Shown here one piece after another: positions 49,538 through 58,774 of a stretch of 64,000 bases of DNA. Location of the stretch: positions 62,001-126,000 of the forward strand of contig NZ_CP135027.1 in the NCBI RefSeq assembly GCF_039392895.1, read 5' to 3'. The position numbers were made by a program, and so were the translations under genes. The DNA comes from Buchnera aphidicola (Mindarus keteleerifoliae) (GTDB taxonomy: Bacteria > Pseudomonadota > Gammaproteobacteria > Enterobacterales > Enterobacteriaceae). How positions within the stretch are numbered: the first letter of the stretch is position 1; each line of letters starts with the position of its first letter. Below the pieces are notes generated by a model. The model did not search any database. It saw nothing but the letters and a program-made list of their open reading frames with translations, and had not been told where the DNA came from.

Positions 49538-49632
49538 GCATTTTTTTATGTTTTTGTATTTTTAAAATATATTTAAAATTAGATAAAAATTTATTAAGTA
49601 TTATTTTTAATAAACAGAATAAGGAAAATGCA

Positions 49633-50904
49633 ATGAGTGTCGATTTAATTTCTAAATTAAAAAGTAGGGGTTTAATTGAAAATATAACTAAAGTTAAAGA
49701 ACTTTCGAAAATTCTTTTAGAAAAAAAAATAAAAGTATATTGCGGATTTGATCCAACAGCAGATAGTTTGCATGTAGGACATTTATTGCCTTTAATTTGC
49801 TTAAAAAGGTTTTTAAAGAATGGGCATAAATTATTTATTTTAATAGGAGAAGGTACTGGTTTAATTGGAGATCCAAGTTTTAAAAGAAAAGAAAGAAAAC
49901 CGAATTCTGTTTCTTATTTAAATGCTTGTAGTAAAAAAATTGAAAATCAACTTTTTAATTTTTTTAAAAAAGATAAAAAATTTTCTAATTTTAAAATCGT
50001 GAATAATTTAAATTGGTATAAAAATTTATATTTATTAGATTTTTTATCTAATATAGGGAAATCTTTTTCTGTTAATTCAATGATTAATAAAGAATTCGTA
50101 AAAAAAAGAATTAAAAGAGTTGATCAAGGAATATCATTTTCCGAATTTTCTTATAATATTTTACAAGCTTACGATTATTTGTATTTACATCAAAGAAAAG
50201 GAACAGTTTTGCAAATAGGAGGATCGGATCAGTGGGGGAATATTTCTTCTGGAATTAATTTGATTAAAAAAATTACTAAAAAAACAGTTTTTGGTTTAAC
50301 TCTTCCTTTATTGGTGTCTTCTAATGGATTAAAATTTGGAAAAACAGAAAATGGAACGATATGGTTAGATTCAAAAAAAACAAGTTCATATAAATTTTAT
50401 CAGTTTTGGATAAATACATCCGATCATAATTTATATGATTTTCTTCGAAAATTTACTTTTTTGAAAAGTACAGAAATTGACGATTTTGAAAATAAAAAAA
50501 ATTTTAAAAAATATATTTTTTTAGCGAAAAAAAAATTAGCAGAAAATGTTACGATGCTAGTACATGGGAAAGAAAAATGCGATTCTGCTAAAAGAATTAC
50601 TCATTCTATTTTCTTTGATAACCTAGAGAAAATGACAGAATTTGATTTTTCTCAATTAAAACAAGATGGTTTACCTACGGTAAAATTGTCTAAGTCTGAT
50701 GATTTACAGCAAGCTTTAGTTAAGTCAGGATTATCCTCTTCTAGGGGACAAGCTAGGAATATGATTTTATCAAATGCTGTATATGTTAATCATATAAAAG
50801 AAAAAAATGTAAAATACAAATTTTTTTGTAAAGATAAAATCTTTGGTAAATATGCTTTATTAAGAAGAGGTAAAAAAAGTTATTGTCTACTCTGTTGGAA
50901 ATAA
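49633..50904 (+). CDS. tyrS: tyrosyl-tRNA synthetase
   Basis: TyrS charges tRNA-Tyr. The 423-residue class I enzyme (E. coli 424) has YCGFDPTADSLHVGHLLPL with the HIGH-type motif, the tyrosine pocket ILQAYDYLYL and GGSDQWGNI, and KFGKTENG as the KMSKS equivalent. A C-terminal S4-like RNA-binding domain (LVKSGLSSSRGQARNMILS) is present. An AAGGAAA site precedes the ATG. Confidence 0.97.
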   Translation: MSVDLISKLKSRGLIENITKVKELSKILLEKKIKVYCGFDPTADSLHVGHLLPLICLKRFLKNGHKLFILIGEGTGLIGDPSFKRKERKPNSVSYLNACSKKIENQLFNFFKKDKKFSNFKIVNNLNWYKNLYLLDFLSNIGKSFSVNSMINKEFVKKRIKRVDQGISFSEFSYNILQAYDYLYLHQRKGTVLQIGGSDQWGNISSGINLIKKITKKTVFGLTLPLLVSSNGLKFGKTENGTIWLDSKKTSSYKFYQFWINTSDHNLYDFLRKFTFLKSTEIDDFENKKNFKKYIFLAKKKLAENVTMLVHGKEKCDSAKRITHSIFFDNLEKMTEFDFSQLKQDGLPTVKLSKSDDLQQALVKSGLSSSRGQARNMILSNAVYVNHIKEKNVKYKFFCKDKIFGKYALLRRGKKSYCLLCWK

Positions 50905-50955
50905 ATTATGCTTTAAATACGTTAAAAATGATTTATTATTAACTTTAATTTATTT

Positions 50956-51339
50956 TTATATATTGAAACTTTCTCCACAGCCGCAAAATTCTTTTATTTT
51001 AGAACTTTTAAATTTAAAGACCCAATTAACACCCTTTTTTATAAAATCTATTTTTGTATCAATAAGAAATGGAATTATTTTTATAGGTACGAATATATTA
51101 AAACCATTTTTTAAAAAAAATATTTCTTTTTCATCCTTTTTTATACACTTATCTTTAATAATTTCTAGAGTATATTTAAAACCAGCACAACCTGTTTTTT
51201 TTAAATTAATTCTAATTCCTATTCCCGAAGAACTTTTTTTTATTAAAAATTTTATTTGTTTTTCTGCTGCTTTAGTAATATAAATTTTTTTGCATTGTTT
51301 AAGAAATTCTATTTTTTTTTCAATAGTTAGATCAATCAT
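50956..51339 (-). CDS. sufA: A-type iron-sulfur carrier, SufA-like
   Basis: A-type carriers receive iron-sulfur clusters and hand them to target proteins such as the Rsx subunits and Nth. The 127-residue protein (E. coli SufA 122) has the three cluster cysteines: one in KKTGCAGFKYTLE and two in EFCGCGESFNI. The flanking FKFKSSKIKE resembles SufA FKFHNPKAQN more than IscA or ErpA, so SufA is preferred. It is alone on the minus strand between tyrS and ydiK; the rest of the suf or isc machinery is outside the window. Confidence 0.87.
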   Translation of the reverse strand: MIDLTIEKKIEFLKQCKKIYITKAAEKQIKFLIKKSSSGIGIRINLKKTGCAGFKYTLEIIKDKCIKKDEKEIFFLKNGFNIFVPIKIIPFLIDTKIDFIKKGVNWVFKFKSSKIKEFCGCGESFNI

Positions 51340-51629
51340 AAAAATTTCCTTTTTTATATTTTGATTTTTTAAGAAAGCATTTTAAATTAATTTCAAAGTA
51401 ATATTATGGTATAATTAGTTACAGTACATTCTTGACTTATAAACTTGATTTATGTGTTTTATTGAAAAAATATACGATTTTTTTTTTATTTTTCAATCTT
51501 ATTTTAATAAAATAAAAAAACTATTAAAAGAAAACAACCACTTTAATCATAATTTAAATTATATGATGTGTAAAGTATAGTTTTTTATATAAAAGACAAT
51601 TTGAACACAATTGAGGTATGATTGTTTAT

Positions 51630-52745
51630 ATGCAAAATACAGAAGAAGGTATGGATTCACCGAAGTCTGTTTTTTCTTTAATGTTTATAGGTTTAATGAT
51701 ATTAGTTAGTTTTTGGGTTCTTCGCCCTTTTTTATTAAGTTTCTTATGGGCTAGTATGATTGTTATAGCTACTTGGCCTCTTATGTTAAAAATTCAGGAA
51801 CTCGTAGCTGGAAGACGATTTTTTGCAGTTAGTACCATGATAATAGGATTATTACTTTTATTTTTTGTTCCTTTAACGTGTATAATAAATAGTCTGATTA
51901 ACGGTAGTATTCCTTTTATTAATTGTTTTATATCTGGAAATTTTGATTTTCCAAATTTGATTTGGTTGCAAGATATACCAATTATAGGAAAAAAAATGTT
52001 TTTTACTTATCATAAATTATTGAAAGGAGGAGGAGGATTATTAATCAGTCAAGTTCAACCTTATATAGGAAAAACAACTTATTTTTTTGTCACTCAAGCA
52101 GAAAATGTAGGTCATTGCATTATACATTTTATTTTCACAGTAGTATTTAGCACTTTTCTTTATTGGAAAGGTGAAAAAATAGCGCATATTATACGATATT
52201 TTGCCTTTAGGTTAGCTGATCAATCAGGAGACGCAGTTGTTTTATTAGCAGGACAAGCGGTTAGGGCTGTTGCTTTAGGAGTAGTAGTAACAGCATTTAT
52301 TCAAGGAATGTTAGCAGGGGTAGGATTAATAATTTCAGGTATTCCTTATTCTGCTTTACTAATGTTATTAATTTTTTTGTTATGTTTAATACAACTAGGT
52401 CCTCTACCTGTATTGGTTCCAGCAATTATTTGGTTATTTTGGAGAAATAATGTTACTTGGGGTACTATTCTTTTATTTTGGAGTTTTTTTTTATTCGTAT
52501 TAGATAATATTTTACGTCCTATGCTTATAAGAATTGGTGCTGATTTACCTACAATATTAATTTTGTCTGGTGTGGTAGGGGGATTATTAGCATTTGGAAC
52601 AATAGGAATATTTGTAGGCCCCGTTGTTTTATTAATTTCATACAGATTAATTACATCTTGGATGAACGAAACTTCATACTCAGGATCAATATCTAAAAAA
52701 GTAATATATCAATTAAAGAAAAATGTTTATAAAAAAAACATATAG
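51630..52745 (+). CDS. ydiK: AI-2E family inner-membrane transporter YdiK
   Basis: YdiK is a multi-helix membrane protein of the AI-2E transporter family; its substrate is not established. The 371-residue protein (E. coli 370) aligns over its length. It has FLWASMIVIATWPLMLKIQE near the start, FRLADQSGDAVVLLAGQAVR, LLCLIQLGPLPVLVPAIIWL and FVLDNILRPMLIRIGADLP. At least seven hydrophobic helices are visible. The second of two in-frame ATGs gives the E. coli length; the first (51618) has GAGG only one base away, so the choice is not certain. Confidence 0.9.
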   Translation: MQNTEEGMDSPKSVFSLMFIGLMILVSFWVLRPFLLSFLWASMIVIATWPLMLKIQELVAGRRFFAVSTMIIGLLLLFFVPLTCIINSLINGSIPFINCFISGNFDFPNLIWLQDIPIIGKKMFFTYHKLLKGGGGLLISQVQPYIGKTTYFFVTQAENVGHCIIHFIFTVVFSTFLYWKGEKIAHIIRYFAFRLADQSGDAVVLLAGQAVRAVALGVVVTAFIQGMLAGVGLIISGIPYSALLMLLIFLLCLIQLGPLPVLVPAIIWLFWRNNVTWGTILLFWSFFLFVLDNILRPMLIRIGADLPTILILSGVVGGLLAFGTIGIFVGPVVLLISYRLITSWMNETSYSGSISKKVIYQLKKNVYKKNI

Positions 52746-53275
52746 GAAGATATTTTTAATTTTTCAAAATAATTATTTTTATTATTTGAGAATTAAATTT
52801 AGGTAAAATTTAAACATTTATTTTTATATAGTAAATGTTAAAATTACATTTTTAAATATAAAATTTGTTTTTTTTAAACTAACTTGTATGAAGCATATAA
52901 TTCAAAATTTTTTTATTAAATACTTTTTAAATTGTTTCAATATATAAAATATGATTATTAATATATAAATATAATTTTATATTCAATTAAGCAAACTTTT
53001 ACAATATATAAAAATGTAAAAAATGTGTGAAATTTAATTAAATGCATAACAAATATATAAAAATCATTAAAAATATAAAAATATTTTATTAAAAAAATTT
53101 TTTCTTCATTTTCTTTTGAAAAGAATTTGTATGATTTTAAAGAAAGTATATATATTTTTATAACTTATATAATTTTTTTACATAAAAGGTATCTTTTATT
53201 ATTAATAATTATTAATAAATAATTTATTATAACTTATTATTCTTTTCAGAATAAAAAACTCATTTAGAGAAAAAA
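52746..53275. other. spacer between ydiK and aroH
   Basis: These 530 bases have no supportable gene and are A/T-rich throughout. No Trp operator or Trp-rich leader peptide is visible before aroH. Small A/T hairpins can be drawn (for example near 52810-52840), but none is convincing. Confidence 0.5.
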
Positions 53276-54322
53276 ATGAAAAAAACAGATGAATTACGAA
53301 CAATAAGAATAGATCCATTAATTACTCCTTCAGAATTGGCTAAACGTTATTTTATTACTTCTGAAATTATGGATAATGTTATAAATTCTAGAAAAAATGT
53401 TTCTAACATTATTACGGGAAAAGATTTACGATTATTAGTTATTGTTGGACCATGTTCAGTACACGATCCTATAGCAGCTATTGAATATGCAAATAAATTA
53501 AATGTTTTAAGAAAAAAGTATTCTTCTACTCTTGAAATTATTATGAGAACTTATTTTGAAAAACCTAGAACAGTTGTAGGTTGGAAAGGATTAATTTCTG
53601 ATCCTAATTTAGATAACTCTTTTGATGTAAATTTTGGTTTGTCTATAGCTAGAAAACTGTTGTTAGATATTAATAAAATAGGTATGCCTTCAGCAACTGA
53701 ATTTTTAGATATGGTTATAGGACAGTTTATCGCCGATTTAATAAGTTGGGGTGCAATTGGAGCTAGAACAACAGAAAGTCAAATTCATAGAGAAATGGCA
53801 TCAGCATTATCTTGTCCAGTTGGATTTAAAAACGGAACTGATGGAAACATTAGGATAGCAATTGACGCAATTCGTGCTGCTCAAGCTAGACATTTATTTT
53901 TAGCTCCTGATAAACATGGAAAAATGACGATCAATCATACTAGTGGTAATCCTTATTCTCATATAATTATGAGAGGAGGAAAATTTCCAAACTATCATAA
54001 AGAGGATATTGAGTCTGCTGTTAAACATTTGAAAGAATTTAATCTTTTAGAATATTTAATGGTTGATTTCAGCCATGGTAATTGTCTTAAAGAACATAAA
54101 CGACAACATTTGGTTTCGGATTCTATTTGTAAACAAATCACAGATGGATCAAGATTTATAACAGGAGTTATGATTGAAAGTTTTTTAAAAGAAGGATCAC
54201 AAACAGTCGTAGAAGGTCAATCATTAAATTATGGTCAATCTATTACAGATCCTTGTTTAGGTTGGGATGACACTGTTGTTATATTAGAAAATTTATCTAA
54301 AGCAGTAAGTAATCGATTTTAA
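53276..54322 (+). CDS. aroH: 3-deoxy-7-phosphoheptulonate synthase (AroH type)
   Basis: This enzyme condenses PEP and erythrose 4-phosphate, the entry to the shikimate pathway. The 348-residue protein equals E. coli AroH in length and starts MKKTDELRTIRIDPLITP. It has VGPCSVHDP, RTYFEKPRTVVGWKGLISDP, GAIGARTTESQIHREMASAL, PVGFKNGTDGN and VDFSHGNC, and ends SITDPCLGWDDT. It resembles the Trp-sensitive isoenzyme more than AroF or AroG. It matters for aromatic amino acids delivered to the host. Whether it keeps tryptophan inhibition cannot be seen here. Confidence 0.95.
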   Translation: MKKTDELRTIRIDPLITPSELAKRYFITSEIMDNVINSRKNVSNIITGKDLRLLVIVGPCSVHDPIAAIEYANKLNVLRKKYSSTLEIIMRTYFEKPRTVVGWKGLISDPNLDNSFDVNFGLSIARKLLLDINKIGMPSATEFLDMVIGQFIADLISWGAIGARTTESQIHREMASALSCPVGFKNGTDGNIRIAIDAIRAAQARHLFLAPDKHGKMTINHTSGNPYSHIIMRGGKFPNYHKEDIESAVKHLKEFNLLEYLMVDFSHGNCLKEHKRQHLVSDSICKQITDGSRFITGVMIESFLKEGSQTVVEGQSLNYGQSITDPCLGWDDTVVILENLSKAVSNRF

Positions 54323-54329
54323 ATTTTTT

Positions 54330-54362
54330 AATGCTAGTCAAAAAATAGACTAGCATTTTTTA
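54330..54362 (+). terminator. intrinsic terminator after aroH
   Basis: A perfect ten-base stem (54330-54339 with 54348-54357) around an eight-base A-rich loop, running straight into a T tract, eight bases after the aroH stop. It is the best intrinsic terminator in the window. Confidence 0.85.
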
Positions 54363-54486
54363 AAATTTATTTATTTTATATTTTAAAAGAATTTCAGACT
54401 TCAATTAGAATAGAAAATTCTATTTCTTTTTAAAATTTTTATGAGCAAAATTTTATTAATAAAAGAATAAAATTAAGGATTTTTAG

Positions 54487-56415
54487 ATGCCTATTATTAC
54501 TTTTCCCGATGGTTGTCGTCAAATTTATGATCGGTCTGTTTCATTGATGGAAATAGCTAATGATATAATGGGACGTAAAGCTTCTAATTTTTATGTTGCT
54601 GCTATCGTTAATAATGTTCTTGTTGATATTGAAAAAATAATTAAAGAAGATAGTGAAATACGGTTCATAACAATTAAAGATAAATTAGCTTTGAATCTTA
54701 TTAGATATTCTTGTATGCAGCTTTTAGCGTATTCAGTTAAAAAAATTTGGCCTGAATCAAAAGTAGCAACTGGGTGTATTACAGAAAATGGTTTTTATTA
54801 TGATTTTGATGTTAATAGATCTTTAACATTTCAAGATATTGAAATGATAGAAAGGAAAATGAAGGAATTATCTAAAAAAAAGTACAAAATAATAAAAAAA
54901 CAAGTTGAACGGAATTTAGTAAATAAATTATATAAAAAAAATAAAGAGTATTATAAAATTGAAGAAATTAATGACAAGTTTAAAAAAATAGATAATTTTT
55001 TTTTATATTATCATGAAAATAACGTTGATTTTTATGGACCTCAAGTATCGAATATTAAATTTTGTCAATTTTTTAATTTATTAAACATTTCAGGGGCTTA
55101 TTGGAAAAGAAAAAAAAGTAATAAAATGTTACAACGGATTTATGGTACTGCATGGACTAGTGAAAAAGAATTAAAAATGCATTTATGTTATCTTAAAGAG
55201 TTAGAAGATCGAGATCATCGAAAAATTGCAAAAGAATTAGGTTTCTTTCATTTTCAAAAAAATTCGCCAGGAATGGTTTTTTGGCATAGTTTTGGATGGA
55301 TTATTTTCAGAGAATTGGAAACATTTATTAGATCAAAACTAACAAGTCATAAATATCAAGAAGTAAAGAGTCCTTTGTTGATGGATAAGATTTTGTGGGA
55401 AAAAAGTGGACATTTAGATAATTATTTTGAAAATATATTTACCACCATGTCTGAAAATAAAATTTATTGTATAAAACCTATGAATTGTCCTGGACATATA
55501 CAAATATTTAATATTGGAACAAAATCATATAAAGATCTTCCTGTTAGGATGGCAGAATTTGGACTTTGTCATAGAAACGAAACATCTGGTTCTTTACATG
55601 GTTTAATGAGAGTTAGATCATTTACACAAGACGATGGACATATATTTTGTACTGTTGATCAGATTCGGACAGAAATCAATGATTGTATAAAAATAATATA
55701 TGAAGTATATCATTTATTTGGATTTAAAAACATTCAAGTTAAATTGTCTACTCGGCCTAAAAAAAGAATTGGAACTGATTTTATGTGGGATCAAGCTGAG
55801 TTAAATTTGTCGGCAGCATTAAAAGAAAATAATATAAAATTTCAACTTCAGGTTGGAGAAGGAGCTTTTTACGGTCCAAAAATAGAATTTTCTTTTTTTG
55901 ACAATTTAAAAAGAATTTGGCAATGTGGAACTATTCAACTTGATTTTTATCTACCTGAAAGATTACAAGCTTTATATATAGATGAAAACAATGAAAAAAA
56001 ACCAGTAGTAATGATTCATAGAGCTATTTTAGGTTCTATGGAAAGATTTATTGGAATATTAATTGAAGAATATAAAGGAAAGTTTCCAACTTGGATTTCC
56101 CCAATACAAGTAGCAATAATTAATGTTAATAAAATTCATACTAATTATGTAACGCAACTATCTAAAAGAATGTTAGAATTAGGAATTCGTGTAAAAGCAG
56201 ACTTACGAAATGAATCTATTAGTTTTAAAATTAGATATTATACTTCGAAATGTGTTCCGTACATATTGATTTGTGGAGATAAAGAAGTTGCTAATAACAC
56301 AGTTTCGATTAGAACTAGAACTGGAAAAAATATAAATAATCTTAATTACAAATTTTTTATAGAAAAAATAAAAAAAGAAATTTATAATCGTAGTTTTTTT
56401 CAATTGGAGGAATAA
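54487..56415 (+). CDS. thrS: threonyl-tRNA synthetase with a degenerate editing site
   Basis: ThrS charges tRNA-Thr. The 642-residue class II enzyme equals E. coli in length. The N-terminal TGS-like domain, catalytic core and anticodon domain are present. The zinc ligands Cys (KPMNCPGH), His (DDGHIFC) and His (VMIHRAILG) are intact. The N2 editing domain, which clears Ser-tRNA-Thr, has lost its metal/catalytic residues. E. coli HxxxH (73/77) reads Tyr74 and Gln78, and CRGPH (182/186) reads YGPQ. Charging should work but proofreading should not. An AAGGAT site precedes the ATG. The infC start follows its stop by three bases. Confidence 0.96.
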   Translation: MPIITFPDGCRQIYDRSVSLMEIANDIMGRKASNFYVAAIVNNVLVDIEKIIKEDSEIRFITIKDKLALNLIRYSCMQLLAYSVKKIWPESKVATGCITENGFYYDFDVNRSLTFQDIEMIERKMKELSKKKYKIIKKQVERNLVNKLYKKNKEYYKIEEINDKFKKIDNFFLYYHENNVDFYGPQVSNIKFCQFFNLLNISGAYWKRKKSNKMLQRIYGTAWTSEKELKMHLCYLKELEDRDHRKIAKELGFFHFQKNSPGMVFWHSFGWIIFRELETFIRSKLTSHKYQEVKSPLLMDKILWEKSGHLDNYFENIFTTMSENKIYCIKPMNCPGHIQIFNIGTKSYKDLPVRMAEFGLCHRNETSGSLHGLMRVRSFTQDDGHIFCTVDQIRTEINDCIKIIYEVYHLFGFKNIQVKLSTRPKKRIGTDFMWDQAELNLSAALKENNIKFQLQVGEGAFYGPKIEFSFFDNLKRIWQCGTIQLDFYLPERLQALYIDENNEKKPVVMIHRAILGSMERFIGILIEEYKGKFPTWISPIQVAIINVNKIHTNYVTQLSKRMLELGIRVKADLRNESISFKIRYYTSKCVPYILICGDKEVANNTVSIRTRTGKNINNLNYKFFIEKIKKEIYNRSFFQLEE

Positions 56416-56418
56416 AGT

Positions 56419-56961
56419 ATTAAAGTCGGAAAAAGAATTCAATCATCTAGAATGAATCGAATTAATAAAGAAATTCGAGCATCGGAAGTTCGTTTAATGA
56501 ATGTTAAAGGTGATCAAATAGGTATATTATCTTTAAAAGATGCTCTAAAAAAAGCTGAAATTTTAGGAGTAGACTTAGTTGAAATAAGTCCTAATGCAAT
56601 TCCACCAGTATGTAAAATGATGAATTACGGAAAGTTTTTGTATGAAAAAACTAAATTGCTTAAAGAGCAAAGAAAAAAACAAAAAATTATTCAAATTAAA
56701 GAGATAAAATTTCGTCCAAGTACAGAAATTGGAGATTATCAAGTAAAATTAAAAAAATTAATACGATTTTTAAAAAATGGAGATAAAGTTAAAATTACAT
56801 TACGTTTTAGAGGAAGAGAAATGGCACATCAAGATATAGGAATTGATATGTTAAAAAGAATTAAAAACGATTTGTTTCACGTTTCTATAATGGAATATTT
56901 TCCTCGAAAAATTGAAGGTCGTCAAATGGTAATGATTTTATCGCCTAAAAAAAATAAATAA
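56419..56961 (+). CDS. infC: translation initiation factor IF-3, AUU start codon
   Basis: IF-3 binds the 30S subunit and rejects non-standard start codons and wrong initiator tRNA. From the ATT at 56419 the frame gives 180 residues, exactly the E. coli length. The N-terminus (M)[15 protein letters not shown] matches E. coli MKGGKRVQTARPNRIN. GGAGG lies eight bases before it. The first ATG (56452) would delete this conserved start. The N- and C-domains are complete, with [25 protein letters not shown] and [17 protein letters not shown]. In E. coli the AUU start is how IF-3 represses its own synthesis, and the same control is inferred here. Confidence 0.95.
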   Translation: MKVGKRIQSSRMNRINKEIRASEVRLMNVKGDQIGILSLKDALKKAEILGVDLVEISPNAIPPVCKMMNYGKFLYEKTKLLKEQRKKQKIIQIKEIKFRPSTEIGDYQVKLKKLIRFLKNGDKVKITLRFRGREMAHQDIGIDMLKRIKNDLFHVSIMEYFPRKIEGRQMVMILSPKKNK

Positions 56962-57015
56962 ACTGATAATCATTTTCAAAAATATAACTTTTATTAATAG
57001 AGAACAATTATTTTA

Positions 57016-57213
57016 ATGCCAAAAATTAAAACTTTAAAGAGTGCAGCTAAACGATTTAAAAAAACTGAATCAGGTCAATTTAAACGTAAACAAGCAAACT
57101 TAAGACATCTTTTAACAAAAAAAACAACTAATAGAAAACGTCATTTACGTTCAAAGGTTATGGTTTCCAAAAGTGATATAAATCGAATCGTATCTTTTTT
57201 ACCTTATTCATAA
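57016..57213 (+). CDS. rpmI: 50S ribosomal protein L35
   Basis: L35 is a small basic protein of the large subunit. The 65-residue protein equals E. coli in length, with [17 protein letters not shown] at the start and the Lys/Arg-rich [16 protein letters not shown] core. It lies between infC and rplT, the conserved order. In E. coli L20 represses this gene through the leader RNA; I could not verify a comparable fold here. Confidence 0.97.
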   Translation: MPKIKTLKSAAKRFKKTESGQFKRKQANLRHLLTKKTTNRKRHLRSKVMVSKSDINRIVSFLPYS

Positions 57214-57273
57214 TATCATAAACTAAAATTTTAATACAATCATGTTTCATCGAGCATGTAGGGAGTTTAAAAA

Positions 57274-57648
57274 ATGGCTCGCATAAAACGAGGAAAGGTT
57301 GCTCGAGCTCGTCATAAAAAAGTTTTAAAAAAAGCAAAAGGATATTATGGTGCTAGATCCAGAACGTATAGATCAGCAAATCAGGCTGTAATTAAGGCTG
57401 GTCAATATGCGTATCGTGATAGGCGTCAAAAAAAACGTCAATTTCGTCAACTTTGGATTATAAGAATTAATGCTGCTGTTCGACTTCATAAGATTTCGTA
57501 TAGTACTTTTATATTTGGTTTAAAAAAAATGTCAATTGACATTAATCGGAAAGTTTTATCAGATATTGCAATCACCGATAAAATTTCTTTCGATTTATTA
57601 GTAAAACAATCACAAGTTGCTTTACAAAAAAATTTATGTAAAAAATAA
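57274..57648 (+). CDS. rplT: 50S ribosomal protein L20
   Basis: L20 is an early assembly protein of the large subunit and, in E. coli, the repressor of rpmI-rplT. The 124-residue protein (E. coli 118) starts [19 protein letters not shown]. It keeps [36 protein letters not shown] and [19 protein letters not shown], with a slightly longer C-terminus. A GGGAG site lies upstream. A terminator-like hairpin separates it from pheS. Confidence 0.97.
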   Translation: MARIKRGKVARARHKKVLKKAKGYYGARSRTYRSANQAVIKAGQYAYRDRRQKKRQFRQLWIIRINAAVRLHKISYSTFIFGLKKMSIDINRKVLSDIAITDKISFDLLVKQSQVALQKNLCKK

Positions 57649-57673
57649 TTTATATAACTAAATAAAAAATAAA

Positions 57674-57717
57674 TAGAGGGAATGAGATATTCCCTCTTGT
57701 TATTTTTATTTTTTTAA
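57674..57717 (+). terminator. terminator/attenuator-like hairpin between rplT and pheS
   Basis: A nine-base stem (57675-57683 with 57689-57697), containing GAGGGAA/TTCCCTC and a five-base loop, is followed by a T-rich run to about 57716. In E. coli the pheM leader peptide and the pheST attenuator lie at this place. Here no short Phe-rich frame precedes the hairpin, so attenuation by Phe is unlikely and partial termination after rplT is the simpler reading. Confidence 0.8.
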
Positions 57718-57743
57718 AAAATAGATAAAAAATAACAAAGGTA

Positions 57744-58754
57744 ATGAAGTTGATTATATATGATGAAATTACATTTAGTTTAAAGAAAGCTAAATTATTT
57801 AAAAGTAAAATTGTAAAAATGAAAGATATAAAAGAGTTAGAAAGAATTAAGTTAATGTTCCTTGGGAAAAAAGGAGTTTTTACTAACATTTTTAAAAAGA
57901 TATCTTCATTGTGTTTGTCGGAAAGAAAAAAATTAAGTATGAGTGTAAATTCAATTAAAAAGGAAATTCAATTTTTAATAAATACTAAAAAAAAAGAAAT
58001 AATTAAAATGAATTTACAAAGAAAAATTAATTTAGAAAAAATTGATGTTACCTTACCATGTAAACGATTTAACATAGGTTCAATTCATCCAATTAGTAAA
58101 ACTATATCTGATATAGAGGAGTATTTTTCTAAAATTGGATTTAATATAGTTACAGAAAATTTTGAAATAGAAAACCAATATTATAATTTTGATGCTCTTA
58201 ATATTTTTCAAGATCATCCTGCTAGAACATCTCAAGATACTTTTTGGATTAATAAAAATTATTTATTGCGAACTCAGATGTCCAGTATGCAAGTTAGGAT
58301 GTTAAAAAAAAGTAAGTTACCTATTAAAATATTAGTTTCAGGAAAAGTGTACAGAAATGATTATGATTCTAAACATACTCCAATGTTTCATCAAATTGAG
58401 GGATTAGTTATTGAAAAAAAAATAAATTTTTCTAATTTAAAATGGATGATGAATGAATTTATTGACTATTTTTTTGAAAATAAAGTTGTTAAACGTTTTA
58501 GAAATTCTTTTTTCCCCTTCACAGTTCCTTCTATGGAAGTAGATGTTTTAGAAGAAAAAAAAAATTGGATAGAAATATTAGGATGCGGTATGGTTCATCC
58601 TTCAATTTTAAATAAAATAGATGTTGATTTAAATGATTATCAAGGATGTGCATTTGGAATAGGGGTTGAAAGATTAGCGATGTTACGTAATAATATTAGT
58701 GATATTCGTTTATTTTTTGAAAATAATCTACGTTTTTTAAGACAATTTAAATGA
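57744..58754 (+). CDS. pheS: phenylalanyl-tRNA synthetase alpha subunit
   Basis: PheS carries the catalytic core of the alpha2-beta2 enzyme that charges tRNA-Phe. The 336-residue protein (E. coli 327) has an N-terminal coiled-coil region, FLGKKGVFT, NFDALNIFQDHPAR, LLRTQMSSMQVR and KVYRNDYDSKHTPMFHQIEG (class II motif 2). LGCGMVHPSIL and FGIGVERLAMLR (motif 3) follow, and it ends RFLRQFK as in E. coli. The ATG at 57744 has AAAGG too close for a good site; a TTG six bases on is an alternative start. Confidence 0.95.
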   Translation: MKLIIYDEITFSLKKAKLFKSKIVKMKDIKELERIKLMFLGKKGVFTNIFKKISSLCLSERKKLSMSVNSIKKEIQFLINTKKKEIIKMNLQRKINLEKIDVTLPCKRFNIGSIHPISKTISDIEEYFSKIGFNIVTENFEIENQYYNFDALNIFQDHPARTSQDTFWINKNYLLRTQMSSMQVRMLKKSKLPIKILVSGKVYRNDYDSKHTPMFHQIEGLVIEKKINFSNLKWMMNEFIDYFFENKVVKRFRNSFFPFTVPSMEVDVLEEKKNWIEILGCGMVHPSILNKIDVDLNDYQGCAFGIGVERLAMLRNNISDIRLFFENNLRFLRQFK

Positions 58755-58774
58755 AAAATTAGGTGATATTTTTA

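Noticed and set aside
51340-51629. Possible small gene between sufA and ydiK
   Set aside because: No frame with start, ribosome binding site and sensible composition; more likely the two divergent promoters.
53200-53240. Short TTATTAATAA-like repeats before aroH, as a possible operator
   Set aside because: Such words occur throughout the A/T spacers, and they do not resemble a Trp or Tyr repressor site.
56452-56961. IF-3 starting at the first ATG
   Set aside because: Conserved residues continue upstream to an ATT with an ideal ribosome binding site, as in E. coli.
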